Positions 1-6,611 of a stretch of DNA of 7,048 nt are shown one piece after another. The translations under genes and the position numbers were made by a program. Source of the DNA: Bacteroidales bacterium (GTDB taxonomy: Bacteria > Bacteroidota > Bacteroidia > Bacteroidales > ML635J-15); the NCBI GenBank assembly GCA_028697515.1, contig JAQVEY010000122.1:1-7048 (forward strand), written 5' to 3'. Under the pieces are notes generated by a model that had not been told where the DNA came from, ran no database searches, and saw nothing but the letters and a program-made list of their open reading frames with translations. Position 1 is the stretch's first letter. Each line of letters starts with the position of its first letter.

Positions 1-457
1 TTTTAGGAATTTGATACCAATCCATATAGAAGTATTCGTAATCTTTACCTCCTAACAACATTGAATGTATTCCTTCAGTATTTCTATATGCATAAGGCGA
101 ATAGTATAATCCTTTTTCAGGGTAAAAATTTGGCTCAAAAGCAATAGCCGATCCACAAACCTCGTCATTTTCTTGTAAAACAGTGAGCAAAAAATTTGAT
201 AAGGAGTCTTTATCCAGTACATCCTTCTCCATCATCAAACTTATCATTTCCGGAATTTGCTCCAAGGACTGTAATTTATTTTCAATTTTCCCTTCGATGT
301 TTTCTGCCAATTGAATTGCATAATCACGAGCAGAATTTCTTATTACATCTCTCGAATAATAATAATAAAATGTCAAAATGAATAAAAATAGAGTTAGGGT
401 AACAAATAATACTCTTGAGTTTATACGAAAGGATATAGTATTTTTCTGTATTCTCAT
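1..457 (-). CDS. Cache-type membrane sensor, probable SpoIIE/PP2C phosphatase (partial, C-terminus off window)
   Basis: An open frame starts at ATG 457-455 and stays open to the left edge, giving 152 residues with no stop. What is visible is a short basic N-terminus (residues 1-15), one transmembrane segment (about 16-34, VLFVTLTLFLFILTFYYYY, ending in four Tyr codons), an amphipathic helix rich in Glu/Lys (about 45-80), and then the beginning of an extracytoplasmic Cache-like domain with GSAIAFEPN (102-110), YYSPYAYR (118-125) and YFYMDWYQIPK (142-152). These motifs are typical of dCache sensors that precede HAMP and output modules in SpoIIE-family phosphatases and histidine kinases. The output domain lies outside the window. 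Because the neighbours are an RsbW-type kinase and two STAS proteins, and no phosphatase is otherwise present, a SpoIIE/PP2C serine phosphatase is the best guess; a histidine kinase or GGDEF protein is possible. The start lies 2 bases after the preceding stop, suggesting translational coupling. The gene and membrane topology are well supported; the phosphatase output is inference. Confidence 0.75.
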   Translation of the reverse strand, partial: MRIQKNTISFRINSRVLFVTLTLFLFILTFYYYYSRDVIRNSARDYAIQLAENIEGKIENKLQSLEQIPEMISLMMEKDVLDKDSLSNFLLTVLQENDEVCGSAIAFEPNFYPEKGLYYSPYAYRNTEGIHSMLLGGKDYEYFYMDWYQIPK

Positions 458-459
458 TA

Positions 460-1467
460 TTATTTATTATTAGAAATTGATACAACTGGTTTAAAAAAAT
501 CTTTGTAAGTAACAGTACACTTACAAGTATCAAGATTATACAAAATATCAATTACCTGTTTAAAATCATCAGGGGATAATTCTGTAGCACTAACGGATTT
601 TCCCTGCAATGACTGAAATTCAAGAATTTTATCAAGCATCCATTTTTGATGAGTTATACTAGATGGGATATTTCCCTTTCGCATTAAATCCACTATTAAT
701 TTAACAGTGTATTCCCGATTATTTGCAGCATATTCCCAACCTTTAAGACTTGCTTCTACAAATGCTTTAAGTTCATTCTTTTTTGCATCATAAGTATTTT
801 TTAAAGCATAAAGTCCATCTTCAGGAATATCATAACCATAATCGGAAATAAAAAATGTATTCAATTCATTATGATCAATGCCACTAAGATAAATTACATT
901 ATATTCATTATAATACATTACAGTCATAATATCGACGCCACCAACTAAAAACAGATTTACAGAAGAAAGAATAGGAACCCATTCTACATCAAGATTATAT
1001 TCTTTTATTAAAGATTTTGGCATATCTGAAAAGTCTTTATTCCAAATACTGATTTTCTTGCCATTAAAATCTTCAAGACTTTTAATATTACTCGATTTTT
1101 TACTTACAAATAAAATTGCAGAATGCTGTGATAGTTGGGCAATGTTTACAAGTTCGAGACCATCGCAACGAGAGTGCATTGCAGAAATCAAAAATGATGA
1201 GACCACATCTGCTTTTCCGCTTTCCAGTAATTCGAGTGAATTTGTCGTCGTTGTTGCATGAATAATTTCGACATCTATTCCTGCATCCTCATAGAATCCC
1301 TGATCTTGAGCTACATAATAACCTGCAAATTGAGCCTGAGGCATCCAATGAGTTGCAAAAACCACTTTAGGCTTTTGGGCATAAACGCTTAAGCCAGAAA
1401 ACAGCATTAAAGCTAATACAAATAATTTAGCCTTCAGAAAATTTCTTTCTATAAATATAATACACAT
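460..1467 (-). CDS. Periplasmic substrate-binding protein, NMT1/THI5-like
   Basis: This 335-residue protein is exported. An n-region with Arg/Lys is followed by a hydrophobic core (LFVLALMLFSGLSVYA, 15-30) and a likely signal peptidase I site at A30-Q31. There is no lipobox Cys, so it should be soluble in the periplasm. The mature part opens with a beta strand and the family hallmark QFAGYYVAQDQGFYEDAGID (46-65), followed by a Thr/Ser-rich segment (71-77) and LLESGKADVV (80-89). This is the type II periplasmic-binding fold of the NMT1/THI5-like and SsuA/TauA group, whose members bind pyrimidine precursors of thiamine, sulfonates, nitrate and other small ligands. The ligand cannot be told here. 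No permease or ATPase gene lies in the window; the flanking genes are an RsbW-like kinase (12 bases upstream) and a Cache membrane sensor (2 bases downstream). This suggests a sensory rather than transport role (inference). ATG 1467 is chosen because the next Met (residue 21) would destroy the signal peptide; a non-ATG start at Leu11, just before KAKL, is conceivable. Confidence 0.85.
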   Translation of the reverse strand: MCIIFIERNFLKAKLFVLALMLFSGLSVYAQKPKVVFATHWMPQAQFAGYYVAQDQGFYEDAGIDVEIIHATTTTNSLELLESGKADVVSSFLISAMHSRCDGLELVNIAQLSQHSAILFVSKKSSNIKSLEDFNGKKISIWNKDFSDMPKSLIKEYNLDVEWVPILSSVNLFLVGGVDIMTVMYYNEYNVIYLSGIDHNELNTFFISDYGYDIPEDGLYALKNTYDAKKNELKAFVEASLKGWEYAANNREYTVKLIVDLMRKGNIPSSITHQKWMLDKILEFQSLQGKSVSATELSPDDFKQVIDILYNLDTCKCTVTYKDFFKPVVSISNNK

Positions 1468-1479
1468 AAGATGTTAAGA

Positions 1480-1920
1480 TTAATTATCGAGGGCTTTTAC
1501 TGAAAATATATTCAAATTTTTACCATCTTTAAATTCATACCTAAATTCATCAACACTTTCTTTTGCCATCATAATTCCTAATCCTCCAATTTTACGTTCT
1601 TCGAGAGGTAATCCTAATTCATTTTCGTCAGGAGTTCTTGCTTCAAGTGGATTAAATGGGGTTGCTTTATCTTCAAGGATAACAACAAAAATATCATTCT
1701 CGAAATTTATTTTGATACTTATTACACCATCTGTAATTCCTGAACTTTGGTAACCATAAAGGATAATATTAGTTGAAATCTCGTCAACAGCAAGACATAA
1801 ACCATAAATTTGTTTTTTGTTTAATCCTGCCTCACTTCCTTTTTGTGACACAAAATCTCTCATTGGTTCTAATGAGTCCAGAGAAGCAATAAAATTCCTC
1901 GATTCTGTTGCTTTTTTCAT
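1480..1920 (-). CDS. RsbW/SpoIIAB-like anti-sigma serine kinase (GHKL ATPase)
   Basis: This 146-residue cytoplasmic protein is a single HATPase_c domain of the RsbW/SpoIIAB/COG2172 type. Visible motifs are the N box with AVDEISTNI (44-52; E47 and N51, the expected catalytic base and Mg-binding Asn), a G1-like box EDKATPFNP (83-91; D84 contacts adenine in the family) and the glycine-rich lid GGLGIMMAK (112-120). Such proteins bind ATP, phosphorylate a Ser on a STAS partner, and sequester either that partner's competitor (classically a sigma factor) or another target. The G1 box has Ala86 where many relatives have Gly. I chose ATG 1920, 1 base after the stop of the upstream STAS gene, because the sequence from MKKATESRNF matches the usual start of the family. 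An in-frame ATG at 1953 would add 11 residues and overlap the STAS gene by 32 bases. Its adjacency to that STAS gene supports a kinase-substrate pair. No sigma factor gene is in the window, so the downstream target is unknown. Confidence 0.9.
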   Translation of the reverse strand: MKKATESRNFIASLDSLEPMRDFVSQKGSEAGLNKKQIYGLCLAVDEISTNIILYGYQSSGITDGVISIKINFENDIFVVILEDKATPFNPLEARTPDENELGLPLEERKIGGLGIMMAKESVDEFRYEFKDGKNLNIFSVKALDN

Positions 1921-1921
1921 A

Positions 1922-2242
1922 CTATTCCGGATATTTGTCAACAATAACCACACTAAAAATCAATCCTGTCATTTTCAAGGTCTCTATTAATTGATCTTGT
2001 GGTTTTACTAAAACTAATTTTGCCTGAGTTCCTAACTTCTGTTTTGCAAAAATAATAATTCTCAACCCTGCAGAAGCCATAAAGTCGAGATGCTCAACAT
2101 CCATTACCAACTCTTTAGGGTTTTGTGGAATTATTTTCATTACTTCTTCCTGAAGCAAAGGTGCTGTTGAGGAGTCCAATGCTCCTGTCAATGTTATTCT
2201 AGCAACATTTTCAATCATTTTAGAATCAACTGTAAAGCTCAT
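1922..2242 (-). CDS. STAS-domain anti-sigma factor antagonist (RsbV/SpoIIAA-like)
   Basis: This 106-residue protein is a stand-alone STAS domain. Near its N-terminus is ITLTGALDSSTAP (16-28), a usual strand-turn for this fold. The phosphorylation loop is LDFMASAGLR (52-61), in which Ser57 aligns with the Ser phosphorylated in SpoIIAA and RsbV. Further on, LIETLKMTGL (85-94) forms the standard C-terminal helix. In partner switching the unphosphorylated form binds the kinase and frees the kinase's other partner; phosphorylation switches it off. The stop codon is 1 base from the ATG of the RsbW-like kinase, so the two are probably translated together and their ratio controlled. It is the only gene in the window with a strong Shine-Dalgarno sequence. 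It lies 29 bases after glgX. A second STAS protein with the same loop is encoded upstream of glgX. Confidence 0.93.
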   Translation of the reverse strand: MSFTVDSKMIENVARITLTGALDSSTAPLLQEEVMKIIPQNPKELVMDVEHLDFMASAGLRIIIFAKQKLGTQAKLVLVKPQDQLIETLKMTGLIFSVVIVDKYPE

Positions 2243-2248
2243 ATTTAT

Positions 2249-2254
2249 TCCTCC
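2249..2254 (-). promoter_or_regulatory. Strong Shine-Dalgarno site of the second STAS gene
   Basis: On the minus strand GGAGGA stands 6 bases before ATG 2242, an almost ideal ribosome binding site. None of the other starts in this window has a comparable motif; most are preceded by A/T-rich sequence or a near-adjacent stop codon. It fixes the start of the STAS gene and suggests that this protein is made more strongly than, or independently of, the upstream glgX. Confidence 0.8.
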
Positions 2255-2271
2255 TGTTAAATTATTTATAA

Positions 2272-4395
2272 TTATTTTTCTATTAAAATTACTACCGAAC
2301 GTGGTCCAAGAATAAGACTATTTTGGTCTTCTAATTTTTGCTCATAAGAGACCCCATAAAAATCAAATGGAGGCTGCATATCTGTATTAACAGATAAAAA
2401 CCAGCTTTTACCATTTTGTAATTTTGGCAACTCAACCGAACAAGCTTCCCAAAACATATTCATAGCAACAAAGATAGTATTATCCTTATAATTTCCATTT
2501 TTCGCATGACCACCATCAAGCATAAATGCCAAAAGACGACTTGATTCTGACCAATCGGCCTGCCATGCTTGTTTACCATGGAATGAAATATCAGGATAAC
2601 CAGTATTCATATAATCCATGTTACGAAAATGTTGACTATTTCGCAAAACAGGGTGTGTACGTCTAAAACTTATTATGTGCTTTGCGAAATTATATAAGTC
2701 TTCATTTTTTTTAATTAAATCCCAATTGAGCCAATTTAATTCAGTATCATGGCAATATGTATTATTATTGCCATACTGAGTTCTACCCATTTCGTCACCC
2801 ATCAGAATCATTGGGACCCCTTGACTGACAAATAATATCGACAATGCGTTTTTAATTTGTTTATGTCTAAGTCTGTTAATATCCTGATTATCAGTTTCTC
2901 CTTCCCAACCACAATTCCAGCTGTCATTATCGTTGTTACCGTCTTGATTATTTTCGCCGTTAGCTTCGTTATGCTTTTCATTATAAGAAACCAAGTCGTA
3001 CAAAGTAAATCCGTCGTGACAGGTTACAAAATTTATTCCGGCAGTAGCACCACGTGCAGAATACATATCTGGAGAACCCTGCATACGCTGAGACATTTCT
3101 CCAACCATATTTTCATCACCTTTCAAAAACTTACGAACAGTATCGCGATATTTCCCATTCCATTCTGCCCATCTGCCATAGCAGGGGAATGTACCAACCT
3201 GATATAATCCTCCGGCATCCCAGGCTTCAGCAATTAGTTTACACTTTGCCAGAATCGGGTCATAAGCCAATGATTCAAGCAAAGGAGGATTGTTTAATGG
3301 ACTACCATCCTGTGCTCTACCTAAAATTGAAGCCAAATCGAATCTAAAACCGTCAATATGATATTCGGAAGCCCAGTATCTTAGGCAATCGAGAACCATA
3401 TTTCGTACAATTGGATGATTACAATTTAGTGTGTTTCCAGTACCTGAAAAGTTAAAATAATAACCCTCAGGGGTCAACATATAATATGTTTTATTATCAA
3501 TGCCTTTAAAGGAAATTACCGGTCCACGATGATCACCTTCGGCAGTGTGATTAAAAACAACATCAAGAATTACTTCGATGTTGTTATTATGCAATTCCTT
3601 TATAAGATTTTTTAATTCATCTACTTGCATACCGTATTTGCCAGTAGCAGCATAGCCTGATTTAGGTGCAAAAAAATTAAGAGTGCTGTATCCCCAATAG
3701 TTTACAAGCAATTCACCAGTATTAGGATCAATTTTCGAATGTTCGTATTCATCAAACTCATAAATAGGCATTAATTCAATACAATTAACCCCCAAATCCA
3801 TTAAATATGGTATTTTCTCTCTTATTCCTGCAAAAGTCCCTTTAAACTTAATACCTGATGATGGGTGAGTTGTAAAGCTGCGGACATGCATTTCATAAAT
3901 TATTAGGTCCTCTATAGGTGTTTCTAAAGGTTTATCATTTTCCCAGTCAAAATCTTCAAAAACCAATCTAGAGCGGAAAGGATATAATTTATCCCAATTG
4001 GGGGGTTTTAGCCAAGTATCTCTACCGCCAATTGCTTTGGCATAAGGGTCGGAAAGTATTTTACTTGAATCAAAAATATGACCAGCCACGGGATCGTAGG
4101 GACCACTCATCTTATATCCATACTCAAGGTTTTCATAATCAAGGTCAAATACAATCATAGAATACACATTTCCAATCATAAATTCCTTTGGAAAAGGTAT
4201 TTCAGCGAAAGGCTGATCAGCATTTTTTTTGAATAGCACCAAGGTACAGCTAGTAGCAGAACTTGAGTAAATAGAAAAATTTATTCCGTTCGGAACCATA
4301 GTTGCTCCAAACGGTAAAACCCTGCCACAACGATATTTTATACCGTCAAGTTCATGAGTCGGATAATAGTCAATTCTTACATCTGATTCATTCAT
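2272..4395 (-). CDS. glgX: Glycogen debranching enzyme, GlgX/isoamylase type (GH13)
   Basis: This 707-residue enzyme should hydrolyse alpha-1,6 branch linkages in glycogen or its limit dextrins in the cytoplasm. The N-terminal 20-130 region is a CBM48-like beta sandwich (CGRVLPFGATMVPNGINFSI near 23-42). The GH13 barrel begins near 165 (IIYEMHVRSFT). All four conserved GH13 regions are visible: DVVFNH (278-283), DGFRFDLAS (348-356) with nucleophile Asp353, IAEAWD (388-393) with acid/base Glu390, and TCHDGFTLYD (458-467) with the third carboxylate Asp461. The Asn/Gly-rich stretch NEANGENNQDGNN (476-488) and the later LMGDEMGRTQ (531-540) are typical of GlgX/isoamylase. A C-terminal beta domain follows. 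The length is slightly above that of the E. coli GlgX and close to the isoamylase range. It appears intact and active. Its ATG lies 2 bases after the stop of a STAS gene, and a second STAS gene follows, tying glycogen breakdown physically to a partner-switching module. Exact chain-length preference cannot be read from sequence. Confidence 0.95.
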   Translation of the reverse strand: MNESDVRIDYYPTHELDGIKYRCGRVLPFGATMVPNGINFSIYSSSATSCTLVLFKKNADQPFAEIPFPKEFMIGNVYSMIVFDLDYENLEYGYKMSGPYDPVAGHIFDSSKILSDPYAKAIGGRDTWLKPPNWDKLYPFRSRLVFEDFDWENDKPLETPIEDLIIYEMHVRSFTTHPSSGIKFKGTFAGIREKIPYLMDLGVNCIELMPIYEFDEYEHSKIDPNTGELLVNYWGYSTLNFFAPKSGYAATGKYGMQVDELKNLIKELHNNNIEVILDVVFNHTAEGDHRGPVISFKGIDNKTYYMLTPEGYYFNFSGTGNTLNCNHPIVRNMVLDCLRYWASEYHIDGFRFDLASILGRAQDGSPLNNPPLLESLAYDPILAKCKLIAEAWDAGGLYQVGTFPCYGRWAEWNGKYRDTVRKFLKGDENMVGEMSQRMQGSPDMYSARGATAGINFVTCHDGFTLYDLVSYNEKHNEANGENNQDGNNDNDSWNCGWEGETDNQDINRLRHKQIKNALSILFVSQGVPMILMGDEMGRTQYGNNNTYCHDTELNWLNWDLIKKNEDLYNFAKHIISFRRTHPVLRNSQHFRNMDYMNTGYPDISFHGKQAWQADWSESSRLLAFMLDGGHAKNGNYKDNTIFVAMNMFWEACSVELPKLQNGKSWFLSVNTDMQPPFDFYGVSYEQKLEDQNSLILGPRSVVILIEK

Positions 4396-4397
4396 AA

Positions 4398-4727
4398 TTA
4401 AAACAGTTTGTTCGCTTCTTCAATAGTTTCTGTCATTTCAAAATAATTAATAAACCCTGTCATCGTCATTACATCCTTTATTTCTTCTGAAATACCAACT
4501 AGTACAACCTTTCCATTTTTCACTTTTATCTGACGATAAACCATCAACAGAACTCTTAAGCCTGCACTGGAGATGAAATCTACCTTCGAAAGATCCAAAA
4601 TAACATTGTTGCTCTCAGAAATCTTTCCCATAATCTTTGTCTGAAGCTCACCTGAAGTATTACTGTCAATACTACCCTCAACAATAACAACAATCAAGCT
4701 TTCTTCCATTTTAATTCTAACATCCAT
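4398..4727 (-). CDS. STAS-domain anti-sigma factor antagonist-like protein upstream of glgX
   Basis: This 109-residue protein is a single STAS domain. It shows VEGSIDSNTS (16-25) in the N-terminal strand-turn, the phosphoacceptor loop VDFISSAGLR (49-58), in which Ser54 aligns with the Ser phosphorylated in SpoIIAA/RsbV, and IKDVMTMTGF (83-92) in the C-terminal helix. It resembles the other STAS protein of this operon but is clearly diverged, so it may be a second substrate of the same RsbW-like kinase with a different output. Its TAA is followed after 2 bases by the ATG of glgX, which implies translational coupling and similar expression of the two. It lies 18 bases after the AGE-family gene, with no Shine-Dalgarno motif in the A-rich spacer. 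The STAS assignment is secure; which partner it serves is inference. Confidence 0.93.
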   Translation of the reverse strand: MDVRIKMEESLIVVIVEGSIDSNTSGELQTKIMGKISESNNVILDLSKVDFISSAGLRVLLMVYRQIKVKNGKVVLVGISEEIKDVMTMTGFINYFEMTETIEEANKLF

Positions 4728-4745
4728 TTTATTTTATTTTTTTAA

Positions 4746-6575
4746 TTATTTTCTAGGTGATATCTTTACCTTCACTCTGATTTGCTTATCTGTCTCAGGC
4801 AAATTAACTATTAATTTATTTGCATCAAAATCAGTATATAATTCATCATTGATAAAGCATTCTTCAATAAAAATACTGTTTTCGGGTAAAATATCAGGAG
4901 AAACCCTCAATATATTGTCTTTAAATGCTTTTGGTAAAGGTTTGAAATATAAAAATAGAGGTTGTTTTGTTATCAATAAGTTAATATATGTTGCTGATAA
5001 AAAGCAAAGCTCCATACTGTGGTAACCGCTCATAGAGTGACTTCCTTTAAATCTTTCGTTACCAAGCAAATAAGGGAGACCATTTGCTAAAGTATTAAAA
5101 TAAACTCCGCCATCATCATTATCAAGGAAGAATGCATTATAAAATGTTGCACATTCCGAGGCGTATTTATGATAATCTTCATTTTTCATAATTCCGTGTA
5201 GAATCAAATAGGCCAAAATTGCTTGTTCTTGTTGCCACCATGCTTTACGGTCGTGCCAAACGAATTCGTGGTTTTTTCCGTTTGGTTTGGTTTCACGCTC
5301 AAGTACGTCATACCAGCCACCTCTTTGTCTGTCGCAACCATATTCGGGCATTAATTCGGCAATTTTCTTTGCAAAATCAATATATTCGGGTTTTGATTTT
5401 AAGGAATTCATACGCATAAGATTCCATGCAATCTTAAGATTGTGACCAACAACAGCTCTATTTTGCTGCCAACCCCATGACTGATCTTTGCTCCAGTCTT
5501 CGAAGAATTTTTCCTGAACAAATGGACTATTTTCATAATCAGGGAAATATTTAGTAATTGTATCAAAAGTATATTCAAGGAATTTTGCATGTTCAGGATC
5601 ACCGGTAGCGAGAAATAGATTTATTAAATATGCCGGTGCATGATCGCCTACAGAATTCCAGTTTTTACGTGCACGATTATGAGCCAGTGATTCTGTTCTT
5701 GCATCAAGCATAATCGGATCAATATGAGAAAAATATCCCTCTCCTTTTTCGTCTTTGAAGAATTTTTCGAATAAGGACAGAGTTTTTTCAATATCGTACA
5801 TTATCTTAGGATCGCCAGTTATACGCATTGTTTGTGTTGGTCCTGCCAGAGCGTATATCTGTTCATACATTGGAATTGAATCATAGTCGTCGCCAAACTC
5901 AGAAGTAAGCAATTTGGTTTCTTTTTCGCCTTCAACTTTTAAGCCATGATACCAATAAACGATATCCTCATCTATATCATAGAAACGCATGTGATCGCGG
6001 AGGTATTGAGTGCCTTTTTCAGCTCCTTCAAGAAATTCGTCTTTTCCTGTTAACATGTAAGCAGAAGCAAAACCAAAAATCAGTCTTGAAATAGTGTCTG
6101 TTTCCTGCAAATAATCGCCTTTCTTGGCTCCCCCAAGATGAAGCATCGTACGGTATCTTTTATAATCAATTGGTTTTTCGGGAAATTCGAATTGCCATTT
6201 AAGATAACTTTGTGCGATTGAGTCAATTTGATTTATCCACCAATCCGGCTCTTCGTGTCTGTATGATTTTGGATTTTTACCCGGAAATACCATCCACTGA
6301 ACCTGAAAGATTCCCTGAGATTTTCCCTCAACAGGATAAAAACTACCATAAGCAAAAACCATTTGATTCTGCATAGATAATAGCTTGAACATATCTCCGG
6401 AAGCATCCTGATATTCCTCATTAAGATTCCGAACATATCTGGCAAAACAATTATCTGAAACATAAGCTGTGAACTCTCTTTTGTCAGAAGTTGTCAACTT
6501 AAAAGTCTTGTCATTTTCATTAAAATTGCTTACATAACCTGCAATAGTGTCCGAAAAGGTGAAATTAATTTCCAT
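4746..6575 (-). CDS. AGE-superfamily (N-acylglucosamine 2-epimerase-like) protein with extra N-terminal domain
   Basis: The 609-residue product has a core (about 110-545) with the repeated aromatic helices of the (alpha/alpha)6 barrel shared by N-acylglucosamine 2-epimerases, cellobiose 2-epimerases and mannose isomerases. Candidate active-site motifs are SVGDHAPAYL (308-317), AVVGHNLKIAW (374-384) with His378, GGWYDVLERE (419-428), KAWWQQEQA (444-452) and SGYHSMELC (516-524) with His519; the two His match in position the catalytic His pair of the family. The protein is much longer than the roughly 400 residues of characterised members: about 105 N-terminal residues form a beta-rich domain of unknown role (starting FTFSDTIAGYVSNF), and about 65 C-terminal residues form another small beta-rich tail. 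There is no signal peptide, so it is cytoplasmic. The substrate is unknown; given the adjacent glgX, a glucan-derived sugar is plausible. ATG 6575 is preceded by A/T-rich sequence with no Shine-Dalgarno motif. Confidence 0.85.
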   Translation of the reverse strand: MEINFTFSDTIAGYVSNFNENDKTFKLTTSDKREFTAYVSDNCFARYVRNLNEEYQDASGDMFKLLSMQNQMVFAYGSFYPVEGKSQGIFQVQWMVFPGKNPKSYRHEEPDWWINQIDSIAQSYLKWQFEFPEKPIDYKRYRTMLHLGGAKKGDYLQETDTISRLIFGFASAYMLTGKDEFLEGAEKGTQYLRDHMRFYDIDEDIVYWYHGLKVEGEKETKLLTSEFGDDYDSIPMYEQIYALAGPTQTMRITGDPKIMYDIEKTLSLFEKFFKDEKGEGYFSHIDPIMLDARTESLAHNRARKNWNSVGDHAPAYLINLFLATGDPEHAKFLEYTFDTITKYFPDYENSPFVQEKFFEDWSKDQSWGWQQNRAVVGHNLKIAWNLMRMNSLKSKPEYIDFAKKIAELMPEYGCDRQRGGWYDVLERETKPNGKNHEFVWHDRKAWWQQEQAILAYLILHGIMKNEDYHKYASECATFYNAFFLDNDDGGVYFNTLANGLPYLLGNERFKGSHSMSGYHSMELCFLSATYINLLITKQPLFLYFKPLPKAFKDNILRVSPDILPENSIFIEECFINDELYTDFDANKLIVNLPETDKQIRVKVKISPRK

Positions 6576-6611
6576 AAGTATGTTTATTTAAATTTATATA
6601 ATTACTTTCAT

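Noticed and set aside
324..551. 75-residue minus-strand open frame across the end of the binding protein and start of the sensor
   Set aside because: It is out of frame with both well-supported genes and has low-complexity Ile/Leu/Asn content without domain features.
460..1467. Thiamine-precursor transport operon or riboswitch
   Set aside because: Despite the THI5-like fold there are no thi genes, permease, ATPase or TPP riboswitch-like sequence in the window, so a thiamine role is not supported.
1921..1953. Upstream ATG at 1953 as start of the RsbW-like kinase (beginning MWLLLTN)
   Set aside because: It would overlap the STAS gene by 32 bases and add 11 residues unlike the family start; ATG 1920 directly after the STAS stop fits better.
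1480..2242. Classical sigma-B type regulation
   Set aside because: No sigma factor gene is present here, and if the organism belongs to Bacteroidota, SigB-type factors are not expected; the target should be left open.
2260..2273. AATTAT-TT-ATAATT inverted repeat between glgX and the second STAS gene as a terminator
   Set aside because: The stem is only six A/T pairs with a 2-base loop and overlaps the glgX stop codon; it would be too unstable, and the operon seems to continue.
2857..3347. Overlapping plus-strand open frames (2857-3207 and 3054-3347)
   Set aside because: They lie antisense within glgX, across its conserved catalytic regions, and their translations show no recognisable domain; they are shadows of the real gene.
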